From Psychrobacillus sp. NEAU-3TGS (lineage in GTDB: Bacteria > Bacillota > Bacilli > Bacillales_A > Planococcaceae), in NCBI RefSeq assembly GCF_029955155.1, contig NZ_JAPNOZ010000010.1:713661-777660 (forward strand): a DNA stretch of 64,000 nt, written 5' to 3'. Made by a program: the position numbers and the translations under genes. The notes below the pieces were generated by a model. It saw only the letters and a list, made by a program, of their open reading frames with translations, had not been told where the DNA came from and did no database searches. Positions 45,620-53,945 of the stretch are shown piece after piece (the first letter of the stretch is position 1; every line of letters starts with the position of its first letter).

Positions 45620-46516
45620 TTATTCGTTCTTTGTTTTAGGATCCAAAACATCACGTAAACCATCCCCAATGAGATTGAATGCCAAAACTGTCAAAAATAT
45701 AGCAATACCAGGCATCATGACGACATGAGAAGCGGTTCCTAAATAATCACGACCCATACTAAGCATTGCTCCCCAGTCTGGTGTTTCTGGACTCGCACCT
45801 AATCCGAGGAAACTCAAGCTAGATGCAGCAATTATGGCCCCACCAATTCGCATCGTAACGAAAACTATTAAACCGCTAACTGTTTCTGGAAAAATATGCT
45901 TAAACATAATCCGTTTGTGGGGTGCACCCATTGATTTTGCTGCTTCTACAAAAGTATTCTCTTTCGCTTCCAGCGTAGAGCTTCTTACTAATCTTGCAAA
46001 CGAAGGTACACTAAACACAGACACAGCTATAATTACGTTATTCAGTCCTGGCCCTAAAATTGCCACAATCGCAATGGCCAGTAATAAATCTGGAAACGCA
46101 AACATTACATCACTTGATCTCATAATAATTCGATCTAACCAACCACCAAAATACCCACTCATTATTCCTAATACAGTACCTACAACAGCACCTATTAATA
46201 CAGATGACATACTTACACTTAAGGTAATTCTAGTTCCAACTAGTATTCGACTAAATATGTCTCGACCATATTCATCTGTTCCTAAAACATGTTCACTACT
46301 TGGTCCCTGTAATGTTGCATCATAATCTGGTTGATAAGGATCATAAGGAGCAATAGAAGGTCCTACAAACGCAATAATAATTAGTAATAAAATAAACATA
46401 CTTGCAAAGAAAGCAGTCTTTTGACGCCTGAAATTCACCCAAAACTCTCGGACAGGTGAGTATTTCTTTTTAGGAACAACATGTTTCTTTTCCCTTACTG
46501 TACTTGTAAATTCCAT
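45620..46516 (-). CDS. ABC transporter permease, DppC type (sugar locus)
   Basis: 298-residue permease with a basic N-terminus, one helix, GTDEYGRDIFSRILVGTR and the five-helix domain; EAA loop EAAKSMGAPHKRIMFKHIFP. AAAGGAGA precedes the ATG. Pairs with the DppB-like subunit 12 nt upstream. Confidence 0.92.
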   Translation of the reverse strand: MEFTSTVREKKHVVPKKKYSPVREFWVNFRRQKTAFFASMFILLLIIIAFVGPSIAPYDPYQPDYDATLQGPSSEHVLGTDEYGRDIFSRILVGTRITLSVSMSSVLIGAVVGTVLGIMSGYFGGWLDRIIMRSSDVMFAFPDLLLAIAIVAILGPGLNNVIIAVSVFSVPSFARLVRSSTLEAKENTFVEAAKSMGAPHKRIMFKHIFPETVSGLIVFVTMRIGGAIIAASSLSFLGLGASPETPDWGAMLSMGRDYLGTASHVVMMPGIAIFLTVLAFNLIGDGLRDVLDPKTKNE

Positions 46517-46528
46517 ACCTACTCTCCT

Positions 46529-47452
46529 TTATGATTCATATTGAATTTTTGGATTTAGGGTACTATATAAAATATCGACTATTAAGTTCACTAAAATAAA
46601 TTCAACTGAAAATAACAGTAGTGCGGATTGAATAACAGGGTAATCTCTGAATGCAATCGAATCAATTAGTAAACGTCCCATTCCTGGAAAACTAAAAACA
46701 GTTTCTACAACTACCGAGCCACCTAACAAGAAACCAAATTGTAATCCTGCAATTGTAACAACAGGAATTAACGAGTTCCTTAATGCATGCTTTGTTAGTA
46801 CACTAGATTCTTTCAATCCTTTCGCTCTTCCAGTTCGGATAAAATCAGCTTTTAAAGTTTCAAGTAATGAAGACCTAGTGAAGCGTGCTAGCATAGACAT
46901 TATTCCTGCTCCAAGTGTAATAGAAGGTAACACATAGCTCTTCCATCCTTCAGAACCACCTGTCGGAAACCATCCTAGTTGCACAGAAAAGATTTGAATG
47001 AGAATTAACCCTAGCCAAAATCCTGGTAAAGAAATACCAGATACAGCAGTAACCATTCCCAAATGATCCGGCCACTTATTTTTAAAAACAGCAGACAATG
47101 TTCCTATTATTAGACCAATGACTACTGCCCAACCCATGCTTAGCAGGGTTAAATAGACGGATGGCATAAATCGATCTGCAAACATAGTAGAAACCGGTAA
47201 ACCTGTTTTTAATGAAGTCCCTAAATCTCCCTGAAATAAGTTTCCCATAAATGAAATATACTGCTTCCATATTGGTTGATCTAATCCCAATTCGATACTG
47301 ACGCGGTTGACATCCTCAAGTGTTGCATCTTTCCCAGCTACTAACCGTGCCGGATCACCAGGAATCATATGGATAAAAAGAAATGATAAAATAGAAATAA
47401 CTAAAAGAAGTGGTATCATTTCTATGATTCTTTTTAAAATGTATTGGAACAA
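46529..47452 (-). CDS. ABC transporter permease, DppB type (sugar locus)
   Basis: 307-residue permease (IPGDPARLVAGKDAT, ELGLDQPIWKQYISFMGN, EAA loop TGRAKGLKESSVLTKHALRN). The start is TTG 47452 after GAGAGGGGAAA. Separated from the SBP gene by a GC-rich hairpin (47535-47565), which probably lowers permease expression relative to the binding protein. Confidence 0.92.
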   Translation of the reverse strand: MFQYILKRIIEMIPLLLVISILSFLFIHMIPGDPARLVAGKDATLEDVNRVSIELGLDQPIWKQYISFMGNLFQGDLGTSLKTGLPVSTMFADRFMPSVYLTLLSMGWAVVIGLIIGTLSAVFKNKWPDHLGMVTAVSGISLPGFWLGLILIQIFSVQLGWFPTGGSEGWKSYVLPSITLGAGIMSMLARFTRSSLLETLKADFIRTGRAKGLKESSVLTKHALRNSLIPVVTIAGLQFGFLLGGSVVVETVFSFPGMGRLLIDSIAFRDYPVIQSALLLFSVEFILVNLIVDILYSTLNPKIQYES

Positions 47453-47534
47453 AAATATTTCCCCTCTCTATAAAAGGTGGATAGAAGTTATTAATATGAT
47501 TAGTTGAATTATATAGTCGTAATGATTTTATAGT

Positions 47535-47565
47535 GCTAGGGCGTTTGTACAATCAGCGCCCTAGC
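47535..47565 (-). promoter_or_regulatory. Intercistronic hairpin between SBP and permease genes
   Basis: 9-bp perfect stem GCTAGGGCG / CGCCCTAGC with a 13-nt loop and no T run on the minus strand. Such hairpins after binding-protein genes often protect the upstream mRNA or cause partial termination. Confidence 0.6.
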
Positions 47566-47605
47566 TTAGCTGTAAACTTCAATCTTTTCTACTTCTACTT
47601 TTTAA

Positions 47606-49171
47606 TCATTTAAAATTTGCGTCATTTACATTAATACCACCACCGGTTTCAACATAAATACCTTCTATATCAGAACGTGAACCGTAGAGCAGTTCATCTA
47701 CACCAAGGAAAATCCAAGGTGAATCCTTATAAACAGCTGATTGAATTTTTTCATACAACTCAGCTTGTTTACTAGTATCACCTGTAGAATTAGCTGCATC
47801 CATCCACTCATCTACTTCCGCATTATTGTAGTAAGCGGTATTCGAACCATTAGGAGGAAATGATTCACTATGGAACAATGGCTTTGTTGCATTTGTTATA
47901 TCAGATGCATAAGCAGACCAGCTCACATACCACATTTGTAACTTCGAATCTTCTGGTGTTTGTGCACCATAGATTTCATCTGAAAGTGTTCCTTCTTCCA
48001 TGGATTTAATCTCTACTGTTACACCAATCTCTTTTAATTGTTGTTGAATAAATTGCATGCCTTTCATCGTATCGGAGTTTGTATTACCCCAAATTTCGGC
48101 CGTAAACCCATTTTCAAATCCTGCTTCTTTCAGTAGTTCTTTAGCCTTTTCTATGTTTTGCTCATAGACATCTTGCTTAGCATAATAAATTGTTTTACTC
48201 GGGATGATAGAATCTAAAGGTAGTCCAAACCCAGAGTTAACTACGTTAATAAAAGCATCCTTATCTACTGCGTAATTGAAAGCCTGACGTACACGAACAT
48301 CATTAAACGGCTCTTTCATCGTATTTATTGATACATAGCGAGCGATTGTTGAAGGAATTTTACTAACCACAACATCTTTATTAGCTTCAAGTTCTTCAAG
48401 ATTTTGAGCTGGCAATGGATAAATTACACTTGCCTCACCTGTTTTTAACATCGCAACACGAGAACCATTTTCTGGTACCGGTTTATAAGTTATTTTCTTA
48501 ACGCGTTCTCCTTTTTTCCAATAATCATCAAATCTTTCAATTGTTAAGTGATCACCTTGAACCCATTCTACAAACTTAAATGGTCCAGTTCCTACTGGGC
48601 TCTTCGGAATATCACTACTATTTTCTTTGATTAACTTTGGACTAATCATTTTAGCAGAACCAAATCTAGTTAACATAGCACCATAAGGTTTCTCTATAGT
48701 AATCTTAATTTCGTAGTCTCCTAAAATATCTATACTTGTTATTAAATTGAAGCCCCTACTATTTAATCTCAAGCTTTCATCGTTCATAATCCTTTCAACG
48801 TTCGTTTTGACAGCTTCCGCATTAAAATCTTCTCCATCATGGAACTTAATTCCCTGATTCAATTTAAACGTAAATTCCAACGCATCTTCACTTACGCTGT
48901 ACTCTTCAGCCAATACAGGTATTATTTTGCCGTCTTTATCAAACCCCAATAAACCCTCCAACATCGCTGATTGAACAGAGTTTGAATTTGTATCACCAGT
49001 GTTATGTGGATCCATTGAAATAAAGTTTTCGTTTACAGCGATCACAATTTCTTTTTCTTTACCTGTTTGCCCTTTCTCGCTATTCGCACTTTTTTCATCT
49101 GAACAACCAACAAGTAAAATTGAACAAACTAAAGCGAAAAATAGCATTTTCCAAGAATTTACCTTTCTCAT
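47606..49171 (-). CDS. ABC transporter substrate-binding lipoprotein, family 5 (sugar locus)
   Basis: 521-residue SBP_bac_5 lipoprotein: SWKMLFFALVCSILLVGC with a lipidated Cys, then VNENFISMDPHNTGDTNSNS, IKFHDGEDF and SPVGTGPFKFVEWVQGDH. Divergent in sequence from the two lipoproteins of the first island. The ATG 49171 is 12 nt after AAAGGGG. First gene of the sugar operon, preceded by a hairpin leader and a cre site. Ligand probably a glycoside or muropeptide-like compound, by context only. Confidence 0.9.
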   Translation of the reverse strand: MRKVNSWKMLFFALVCSILLVGCSDEKSANSEKGQTGKEKEIVIAVNENFISMDPHNTGDTNSNSVQSAMLEGLLGFDKDGKIIPVLAEEYSVSEDALEFTFKLNQGIKFHDGEDFNAEAVKTNVERIMNDESLRLNSRGFNLITSIDILGDYEIKITIEKPYGAMLTRFGSAKMISPKLIKENSSDIPKSPVGTGPFKFVEWVQGDHLTIERFDDYWKKGERVKKITYKPVPENGSRVAMLKTGEASVIYPLPAQNLEELEANKDVVVSKIPSTIARYVSINTMKEPFNDVRVRQAFNYAVDKDAFINVVNSGFGLPLDSIIPSKTIYYAKQDVYEQNIEKAKELLKEAGFENGFTAEIWGNTNSDTMKGMQFIQQQLKEIGVTVEIKSMEEGTLSDEIYGAQTPEDSKLQMWYVSWSAYASDITNATKPLFHSESFPPNGSNTAYYNNAEVDEWMDAANSTGDTSKQAELYEKIQSAVYKDSPWIFLGVDELLYGSRSDIEGIYVETGGGINVNDANFK

Positions 49172-49317
49172 TTCAACATCCATCCCCTTTGTTTATTTTT
49201 GGTAAAGCTATAAAATATTTTCGTTTCTATGCATATAAAACAATAAATCGAAAATAATTTTAACCACCGTGTAAATAATTATTAACTCATCATACTAATT
49301 ATTCGTTAAATTAATAC

Positions 49318-49360
49318 CTTATTACATTAATTTCTCCAATGGTGAAACTAATGTAATAAG
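49318..49360. promoter_or_regulatory. Strong leader hairpin / double operator upstream of the SBP gene
   Basis: 20-nt arms (49318-49337 and 49341-49360) with 18 matches, starting CTTATTACATTA and ending TAATGTAATAAG, 3-nt loop. The left part also forms AAATTAAT-N10-ATTAATTT (49308-49333). It could be a regulator-binding dyad for the ROK protein or an RNA hairpin. Confidence 0.6.
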
Positions 49361-49396
49361 ATTTGAGTACAAATATTTTTTATATGATTTAAAATA

Positions 49397-49410
49397 TGTA
49401 AGCGTTTACG
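49397..49410. promoter_or_regulatory. Catabolite-responsive element (cre) for CcpA
   Basis: TGTAAGCGTTTACG matches the cre consensus TGWAANCGNTNWCA at all but the last base. It lies 226 nt upstream of the sugar SBP start, so the operon is probably repressed by CcpA when preferred sugars are present. Confidence 0.75.
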
Positions 49411-49484
49411 ATAGAATACAGAAAATTCCGCCTACGGTCAATATTTTTTATATAAAGTACAAAAATAATTGTTTTTAATCTTTT

Positions 49485-49514
49485 CAAAAAAAGCGAGCAG
49501 AATATTCCCTGCTC
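49485..49514 (-). terminator. Terminator of the YczE / P-loop gene pair
   Basis: Minus-strand stem GAGCAG-GGAATATT-CTGCTC followed by GCTTTTTT, overlapping the stop codon region of the 49513 gene. Confidence 0.75.
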
Positions 49515-50574
49515 ACTCGATTGTTGAAATCATTTCATTTTGAAAAGTTGTCCATTTCTCTTCATCTATTGTAGAATCATAGAGCATTCTGATCGTTCTG
49601 GAGTCACTTGCATAAGTGGAAATGTAGTCTTGGGCAAGCTCCATTTCATTTGAATATCGTTGTCTTACCTCTGCAATCTTCTTATCCTCTAATAATTCTT
49701 GATTGATATGGGACATGAAATCGACAATCTCGTCTCCTTCACGTTCAGGGTCGTATACATGAGGGCTTGTTGCGTCTACCATACATAGTTGCAACTCAGG
49801 AATAATAATGCCATCCACACTATTTGCATCTAGCCCGCACCAGATGAAGCGGATATCCAATCCTTGTAGCTTTGCGGCTTCTCCAAACTTTTTCATAAAG
49901 GAGGATTTTCCGCTACCAGGTAAACCTTTTATATATAAACGAGACTTTAAGTTTTTAGAAATAGACTTTAACGTATCTTGTGCGCCTACAGGAGTCAGTG
50001 ACCCCATTAACCGATGCGTCACGTCTGACTTTTTTTGAAGCTGCACATTTCCAAGACATTTCTTTTTGACCGTTTCTAGCAATGCGTTGATGCCATCCCA
50101 ATCGATTGCCGGAAGGATCAGCTGCTCCCATTCATCATGGATAACTTTAGCTCGTGATAATGTTTGTAACCCTTTCGTCAACCAAACTTCATTGGCAATT
50201 TGTTTATCGCGAATTAAAGGAGCTAAATCGTGCAGCTTTCGATCATCATACGTTTCATAAAATGGAACCCATATATGTCCGGCCCCGTAGTAAGTAGGAT
50301 CAATCGTATCCGCTTGTAAATAGAGCGTTTTCGAATCGATAATATATACAGCTTCTAAAACATCCTCATGTAATGGATCATAGAACCATTCCGTATCTTT
50401 GCCTCTGCGAATAGCGGCGTATCCTATTTCTTTCAATACTTCTGTTAGTCGATAAGAAGTCGGTCCTTTAAAAAAATATACTTTTTTAGCTTCCTGAATT
50501 AGTTCTTTATAAAAGTTTTTTACGCCTTGTCCTGTATAAGATCTTCCCATATAATGCGTAACTGTACCGCCCAA
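49513..50574 (-). CDS. PRK06851-like P-loop ATPase with duplicated domains
   Basis: 353 residues from TTG 50574 (GAAAGGGTGA just upstream; the frame itself extends to 50673). Two related halves: the first begins HYMGRSYTGQGVKNFYKELI and has KVYFFKGPTSYRLTEVLKEI, where the P-loop GPPGTGKS is degenerate. The second has RLYIKGLPGSGKSSFMKKFG, an intact Walker A. This matches the PRK06851 family of Firmicute ATPases of unknown role. Transcribed with the YczE-like gene. Only one site should bind ATP. Confidence 0.75.
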   Translation of the reverse strand: MGGTVTHYMGRSYTGQGVKNFYKELIQEAKKVYFFKGPTSYRLTEVLKEIGYAAIRRGKDTEWFYDPLHEDVLEAVYIIDSKTLYLQADTIDPTYYGAGHIWVPFYETYDDRKLHDLAPLIRDKQIANEVWLTKGLQTLSRAKVIHDEWEQLILPAIDWDGINALLETVKKKCLGNVQLQKKSDVTHRLMGSLTPVGAQDTLKSISKNLKSRLYIKGLPGSGKSSFMKKFGEAAKLQGLDIRFIWCGLDANSVDGIIIPELQLCMVDATSPHVYDPEREGDEIVDFMSHINQELLEDKKIAEVRQRYSNEMELAQDYISTYASDSRTIRMLYDSTIDEEKWTTFQNEMISTIE

Positions 50575-50653
50575 ATTATCACCCTTTCCATCTCTTCGTT
50601 CCATGGATACTATATGCGAATGAATTGAAAAAGATGAAAAAAAGTGCCGAAAA

Positions 50654-51304
50654 TCATTTCTGATCTTCCACACTCAGTTTTGTAAAATGCTGCGTATAGC
50701 CACTAATATTTAGTAAAATTTTTTGAGACATCGGTAAAGTGTAATGAACAAGTTGGCCGAGAAGGAGTGCTGTTATAACGGTTCCAATACCTACTGGACC
50801 TCCTAGTATCCAACCGGCAAATCCTACAATTACTTCAATGCCAGTACGTACTGTTTTAATGCTCCACCCCAACTTCTGTACTATTAAAAGCATCAATGAA
50901 TCTCGCGGTCCAGCTCCAATATTAGGAGATACATATACTCCAACACCCATCCCCATAATCATAAGCCCTAATAAAAAACTAATAGATTGCCCAGCAAAGC
51001 TCTTGAAATCTGGTAACATCCAGTTGAAGAAATCAATAAAAAAACCGATGAAAAGTATATTTAGCCATGTACCTAATTGTGGCCATTTTTTTGTGCCAAT
51101 CATCGTAGCTAAGACGATAATAATGCCAGTTAATATAGCCCACGTACCAATCGATAATCCTAAGTGATTATACAGTCCAACATGCAAAACATCCCATGGA
51201 CTAATTCCAAAGCGCTGCCCTTTAATCGTCAATGAAATACCAAGAGACATCAAAAGAATACCGCTAATAAAAAACGTCCAGCGCCATATACATTCTTTGC
51301 TCAT
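50654..51304 (-). CDS. YczE/YyaS/YitT family membrane protein
   Basis: 216-residue protein with five or six helices; signature LGISLTIKGQRFGISPWDVL and GVYVSPNIGAGPRDSLMLLI, with the family GxGPxD pattern. Role unknown; relatives act in antibiotic production or solute transport. AAGGAGTG precedes the ATG. Confidence 0.85.
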   Translation of the reverse strand: MSKECIWRWTFFISGILLMSLGISLTIKGQRFGISPWDVLHVGLYNHLGLSIGTWAILTGIIIVLATMIGTKKWPQLGTWLNILFIGFFIDFFNWMLPDFKSFAGQSISFLLGLMIMGMGVGVYVSPNIGAGPRDSLMLLIVQKLGWSIKTVRTGIEVIVGFAGWILGGPVGIGTVITALLLGQLVHYTLPMSQKILLNISGYTQHFTKLSVEDQK

Positions 51305-51369
51305 TTCACTCCTTCTTTCCTACAAAAAACCTTCACCAAAAAGTTATAACGTTCCACAATTAGATATAA

Positions 51370-51855
51370 CTATCCATTATTACTAATTGCAGCTACCTGC
51401 CCTTTTGTCATCCGAAGTAAATCAGGTAATGCAAGCTTTACTTGAAGTCCAATTTTCCCGCCACTTACAATTATAAAATCCTGCTTTTCCGCACTTGCGT
51501 CCACTACTGTTGGAAATAGTTTTTTCATTCCAATAGGAGAACATCCCCCCCGTATGTATCCAGTAATCGGGAGTAAATCTTTTAGAGGAAGCAATTCTAC
51601 CTTTTTCTCTCCTACTACCTTCGCAATCGCTTTTAGATTCAGTTCATTGTCAACAGGAATGATGCACACATAATATTTCCCTGTTCCAGCTGTTACAAGC
51701 AGCGTTTTATAGACGACAAAAACAGGATAGCCGATTTTGTTTGCTACAGTTACCCCGTCTACTTTGTCACCAGTCAATTCATATTCAATTAGCTCAAAAT
51801 CTATTTTTTGCAGTTCTAACATTCGAACTGCATTCGTTTTTGGTTTTTTGGCCAT
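51370..51855 (-). CDS. ybaK: Cys-tRNA(Pro)/Cys-tRNA(Cys) deacylase YbaK
   Basis: 161-residue YbaK/EbsC editing protein that hydrolyses mischarged Cys-tRNA-Pro. Visible are NAVRMLELQKIDFELIEYEL, the lysine in VYKTLLV, and GYIRGGCSPIGMKKLFPTVV with the conserved GGCSPIG. GGAG site upstream. Free-standing, cytosolic. Confidence 0.93.
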   Translation of the reverse strand: MAKKPKTNAVRMLELQKIDFELIEYELTGDKVDGVTVANKIGYPVFVVYKTLLVTAGTGKYYVCIIPVDNELNLKAIAKVVGEKKVELLPLKDLLPITGYIRGGCSPIGMKKLFPTVVDASAEKQDFIIVSGGKIGLQVKLALPDLLRMTKGQVAAISNNG

Positions 51856-51867
51856 TTCTTATTACTC

Positions 51868-52503
51868 CTAAGCTATATGGAAGAAACTCGGCTCTAAATC
51901 GGCAAATCCGTATCTCTTTAAATGTACTTGATACGAATATTTTGCAATCGCTTGTTCTTTCAATCGTTTTTTCTGTAGGTCTACTTGCAACACTTTGGGT
52001 GAGGAAAGATCAGAAGGAACGGAGCCGTTCGAAATAGATGCTTCGTCTTCTAGTTGTTGTTTTACTTCAAGCGCAATTTGACGGTTCGCTTCCATATTTA
52101 AAGTTATTTGTGCATTCACACGCTGAATCTTAGCGGATGCACTAGCCGCAACACGTAGGTCCTCAGGCGTTGGCTCTGCAGGAGCAAGTGCGGTGCTTCT
52201 TACTTTCTCTAATAGCTCCACTGTTTTTTCTAGTGTCGGTCCATCGATTGTTTGCACTGGGATACTAGGACCTTTTATATCAATTATATTCGTTTTTGGA
52301 TTGCTTGGCGTATCAGTTACTTTTTCTTTATTCCCTAATAGCAACTCTTCTATTTGCGATAGGGTTGGTATTTTGGGTTGGAAATATTCCGCTTGTCTAC
52401 GGTATGCATCGCCAGCATTATGACGTTTGTGCATTCGTTTTCTTTCTTCAACGTCTGCCCATCGCCCTAGCATGCCATTACCAGTGGATCTTACTAAGTT
52501 CAA
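51868..52503 (-). CDS. Unknown helical protein
   Basis: 211 residues, not recognised. Basic N-terminus (GRWADVEERKRMHKRHNAGD), a Pro/Thr-rich middle and a helical Ala/Gln-rich part (SASAKIQRVNAQITLNMEAN) ending in a basic segment. No signal or membrane helix. TTG 52503 has AGAGGTG 6 nt upstream; an in-frame GTG at 52512 overlaps that site. Confidence 0.6.
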   Translation of the reverse strand: MNLVRSTGNGMLGRWADVEERKRMHKRHNAGDAYRRQAEYFQPKIPTLSQIEELLLGNKEKVTDTPSNPKTNIIDIKGPSIPVQTIDGPTLEKTVELLEKVRSTALAPAEPTPEDLRVAASASAKIQRVNAQITLNMEANRQIALEVKQQLEDEASISNGSVPSDLSSPKVLQVDLQKKRLKEQAIAKYSYQVHLKRYGFADLEPSFFHIA

Positions 52504-52512
52504 ATGATGCAC

Positions 52513-52718
52513 CTCTTTCCTGCATTTCTATTATAGAATATTTTACCACATTATCAGAATAATCAAACGAACTTTAGTCATAAGCTTATGTATGAAAAAT
52601 GATACAAAATGCAGTAAAGCTTTTTATAGACAAAACAGGTATAAATAACTATTAGGCTATGGACAATAATAAATGTGAAACTTATATAGGGTTATTCGTG
52701 TCAATAACATGTTTCAAT
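52513..52718. other. Upstream region of the 51868 gene, nothing recognised
   Basis: About 200 A+T-rich bases leading into the 21-nt repeat array. No ORF or hairpin of note. Confidence 0.4.
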
Positions 52719-52866
52719 CGTTGGTATCTCAATCCAAGTAAACTTGTTATTTTAAGAATTGATTGCTTTCACACGCAATTTGGTTGCTCTCCTGCTATTT
52801 TAGTTGCTTTCCAAGTAAAACTGATTGTTTTCAATGGTTGATTGGTTGCCCTTAACCATTTCCTGG
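52719..52866 (+). repeat. 21-nt GGTTGC-core repeat array, seven units
   Basis: Cores start at about 52722, 52743, 52761 (GATTGCTTTC), 52782 (GGTTGCTCTC), 52802 (AGTTGCTTTC), 52823 (GATTGTTTTC) and 52844 (GGTTGCCCTT), i.e. steps of 20-21 nt with A/T-rich joints. The last unit is the closing box GGTTGCCCTTAACCATTTCC. Similar arrays are at 59555-59761 and, on the other strand, 20141-20190. Confidence 0.75.
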
Positions 52867-52931
52867 ATGCATTTATTGAAAAATACTATATGAAATTTTG
52901 TTTTAATTGGCAGTCAATGTCTCTAGCATGA

Positions 52932-52979
52932 ATAAAAAAACAACAGCACAAACCAGACATTGGTTTGCACTGCTATTGT
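52932..52979 (-). terminator. Terminator of bdbD-bdbC-resA
   Basis: Imperfect hairpin CAACAGCA-CAAACCA / TGGTTTG-CAC-TGCTATTG with minus-strand T7 after it, 10 nt past the resA stop. Confidence 0.8.
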
Positions 52980-52988
52980 AAGGATGCT

Positions 52989-53522
52989 TTAATTCGGCTT
53001 AATTTGTTCCATATTTCCTTTAATTGCTTCATCGCTCATTTCCCCAGTTATGATTTTCTCTATCTTGCCTTCTGGGTTCACAAGCATCGTTGTTGGCAAA
53101 GGATTGATATTGTATGTTTCCATGACACTCTTATTGTCGTCTATTAAAACTGGAAATGTTAATCCTTTTCTATCTACATATTTCTGAACAGCAAAATCGG
53201 ATTCTCCAATATTAACGGCGAGGATTTGAACACCTTGATCTTTGTAATCCTGATAGTGTTTGTCCATGAGTGGAAATTCTCTTTCACATGGTTTACACCA
53301 AGTTCCCCAAAAGTTTAAGAAGACGCCTTGCCCTTTGTAATCGGATAATTGATGCTTTTCACCATTCATATCAATAAGCGCAAAATCCGGTGCATTGTCT
53401 CCTACTTGTAATATCGCTGTTTTCTCTTTCGTTAAATTCGAATAGATAGTAAAAACGATTGCTACGACTAATAAGGTTAAAATACTTGCTCGAATGTAAA
53501 ACCGTCTTTTCTTTTTTTCCAT
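52989..53522 (-). CDS. resA: Membrane-anchored thiol-disulfide oxidoreductase, ResA-like
   Basis: 177-residue TlpA/ResA thioredoxin. N-terminal anchor helix (about 10-30), then VGDNAPDFALIDMNGEK and redox motif WCKPC (Cys76, Cys79) in NFWGTWCKPCEREFPLMDKH. It reduces disulfides outside the membrane, classically of apocytochrome c. Here it is the last gene of a bdbD-bdbC operon rather than of resABC, so its partner may be different. ATG 53522 preferred over GTG 53528. Confidence 0.88.
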   Translation of the reverse strand: MEKKKRRFYIRASILTLLVVAIVFTIYSNLTKEKTAILQVGDNAPDFALIDMNGEKHQLSDYKGQGVFLNFWGTWCKPCEREFPLMDKHYQDYKDQGVQILAVNIGESDFAVQKYVDRKGLTFPVLIDDNKSVMETYNINPLPTTMLVNPEGKIEKIITGEMSDEAIKGNMEQIKPN

Positions 53523-53540
53523 AGTCACAATTCTCCTTTC

Positions 53541-53945
53541 TTACTTCTGTTTCCAGAGTATGAGCATCATGATTGTGATAAATATAAAAGCAATGAGTGC
53601 TAAAAAAGGAATCGTCACAAATCCAAACCAGTTAATATATTGTCCAGTACATGGAACTCCACTTGTGCAGCTACTGAATTCATGCATGGAAGGAATCTTT
53701 TGCAGCGCATAATGATAGCTAGACATAACGATGCCAATAATCGAAATGGGCAATATATATTTATAAATCTCCCGATCATTTCGATAAAAAGCGATGCCTA
53801 GAAATATAACAAGAGGATACATTAAAATTCGCTGATACCAGCAAAGCGTACATGGGATAAACCCCATACGCTCGCTGAAGAACAAACTACCTACCATGGC
53901 AACAAGAGAGGTGAGCCATGCAAATAGAAGTGGCTTATTTACCAT
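53541..53945 (-). CDS. bdbC: Disulfide bond formation protein BdbC (DsbB-like)
   Basis: 134-residue four-helix quinone-dependent oxidase. Cys pairs in the expected loops: CTLC (32, 35) before WYQR and Cys93/Cys99 (SSCTSGVPCTG). It reoxidises BdbD using menaquinone. Its ATG is inside the end of bdbD (11-nt overlap). Confidence 0.94.
   Translation of the reverse strand: MVNKPLLFAWLTSLVAMVGSLFFSERMGFIPCTLCWYQRILMYPLVIFLGIAFYRNDREIYKYILPISIIGIVMSSYHYALQKIPSMHEFSSCTSGVPCTGQYINWFGFVTIPFLALIAFIFITIMMLILWKQK

Noticed and set aside
45834-46325. 163-codon plus-strand frame
   Set aside because: Antisense shadow of the DppC-like permease.
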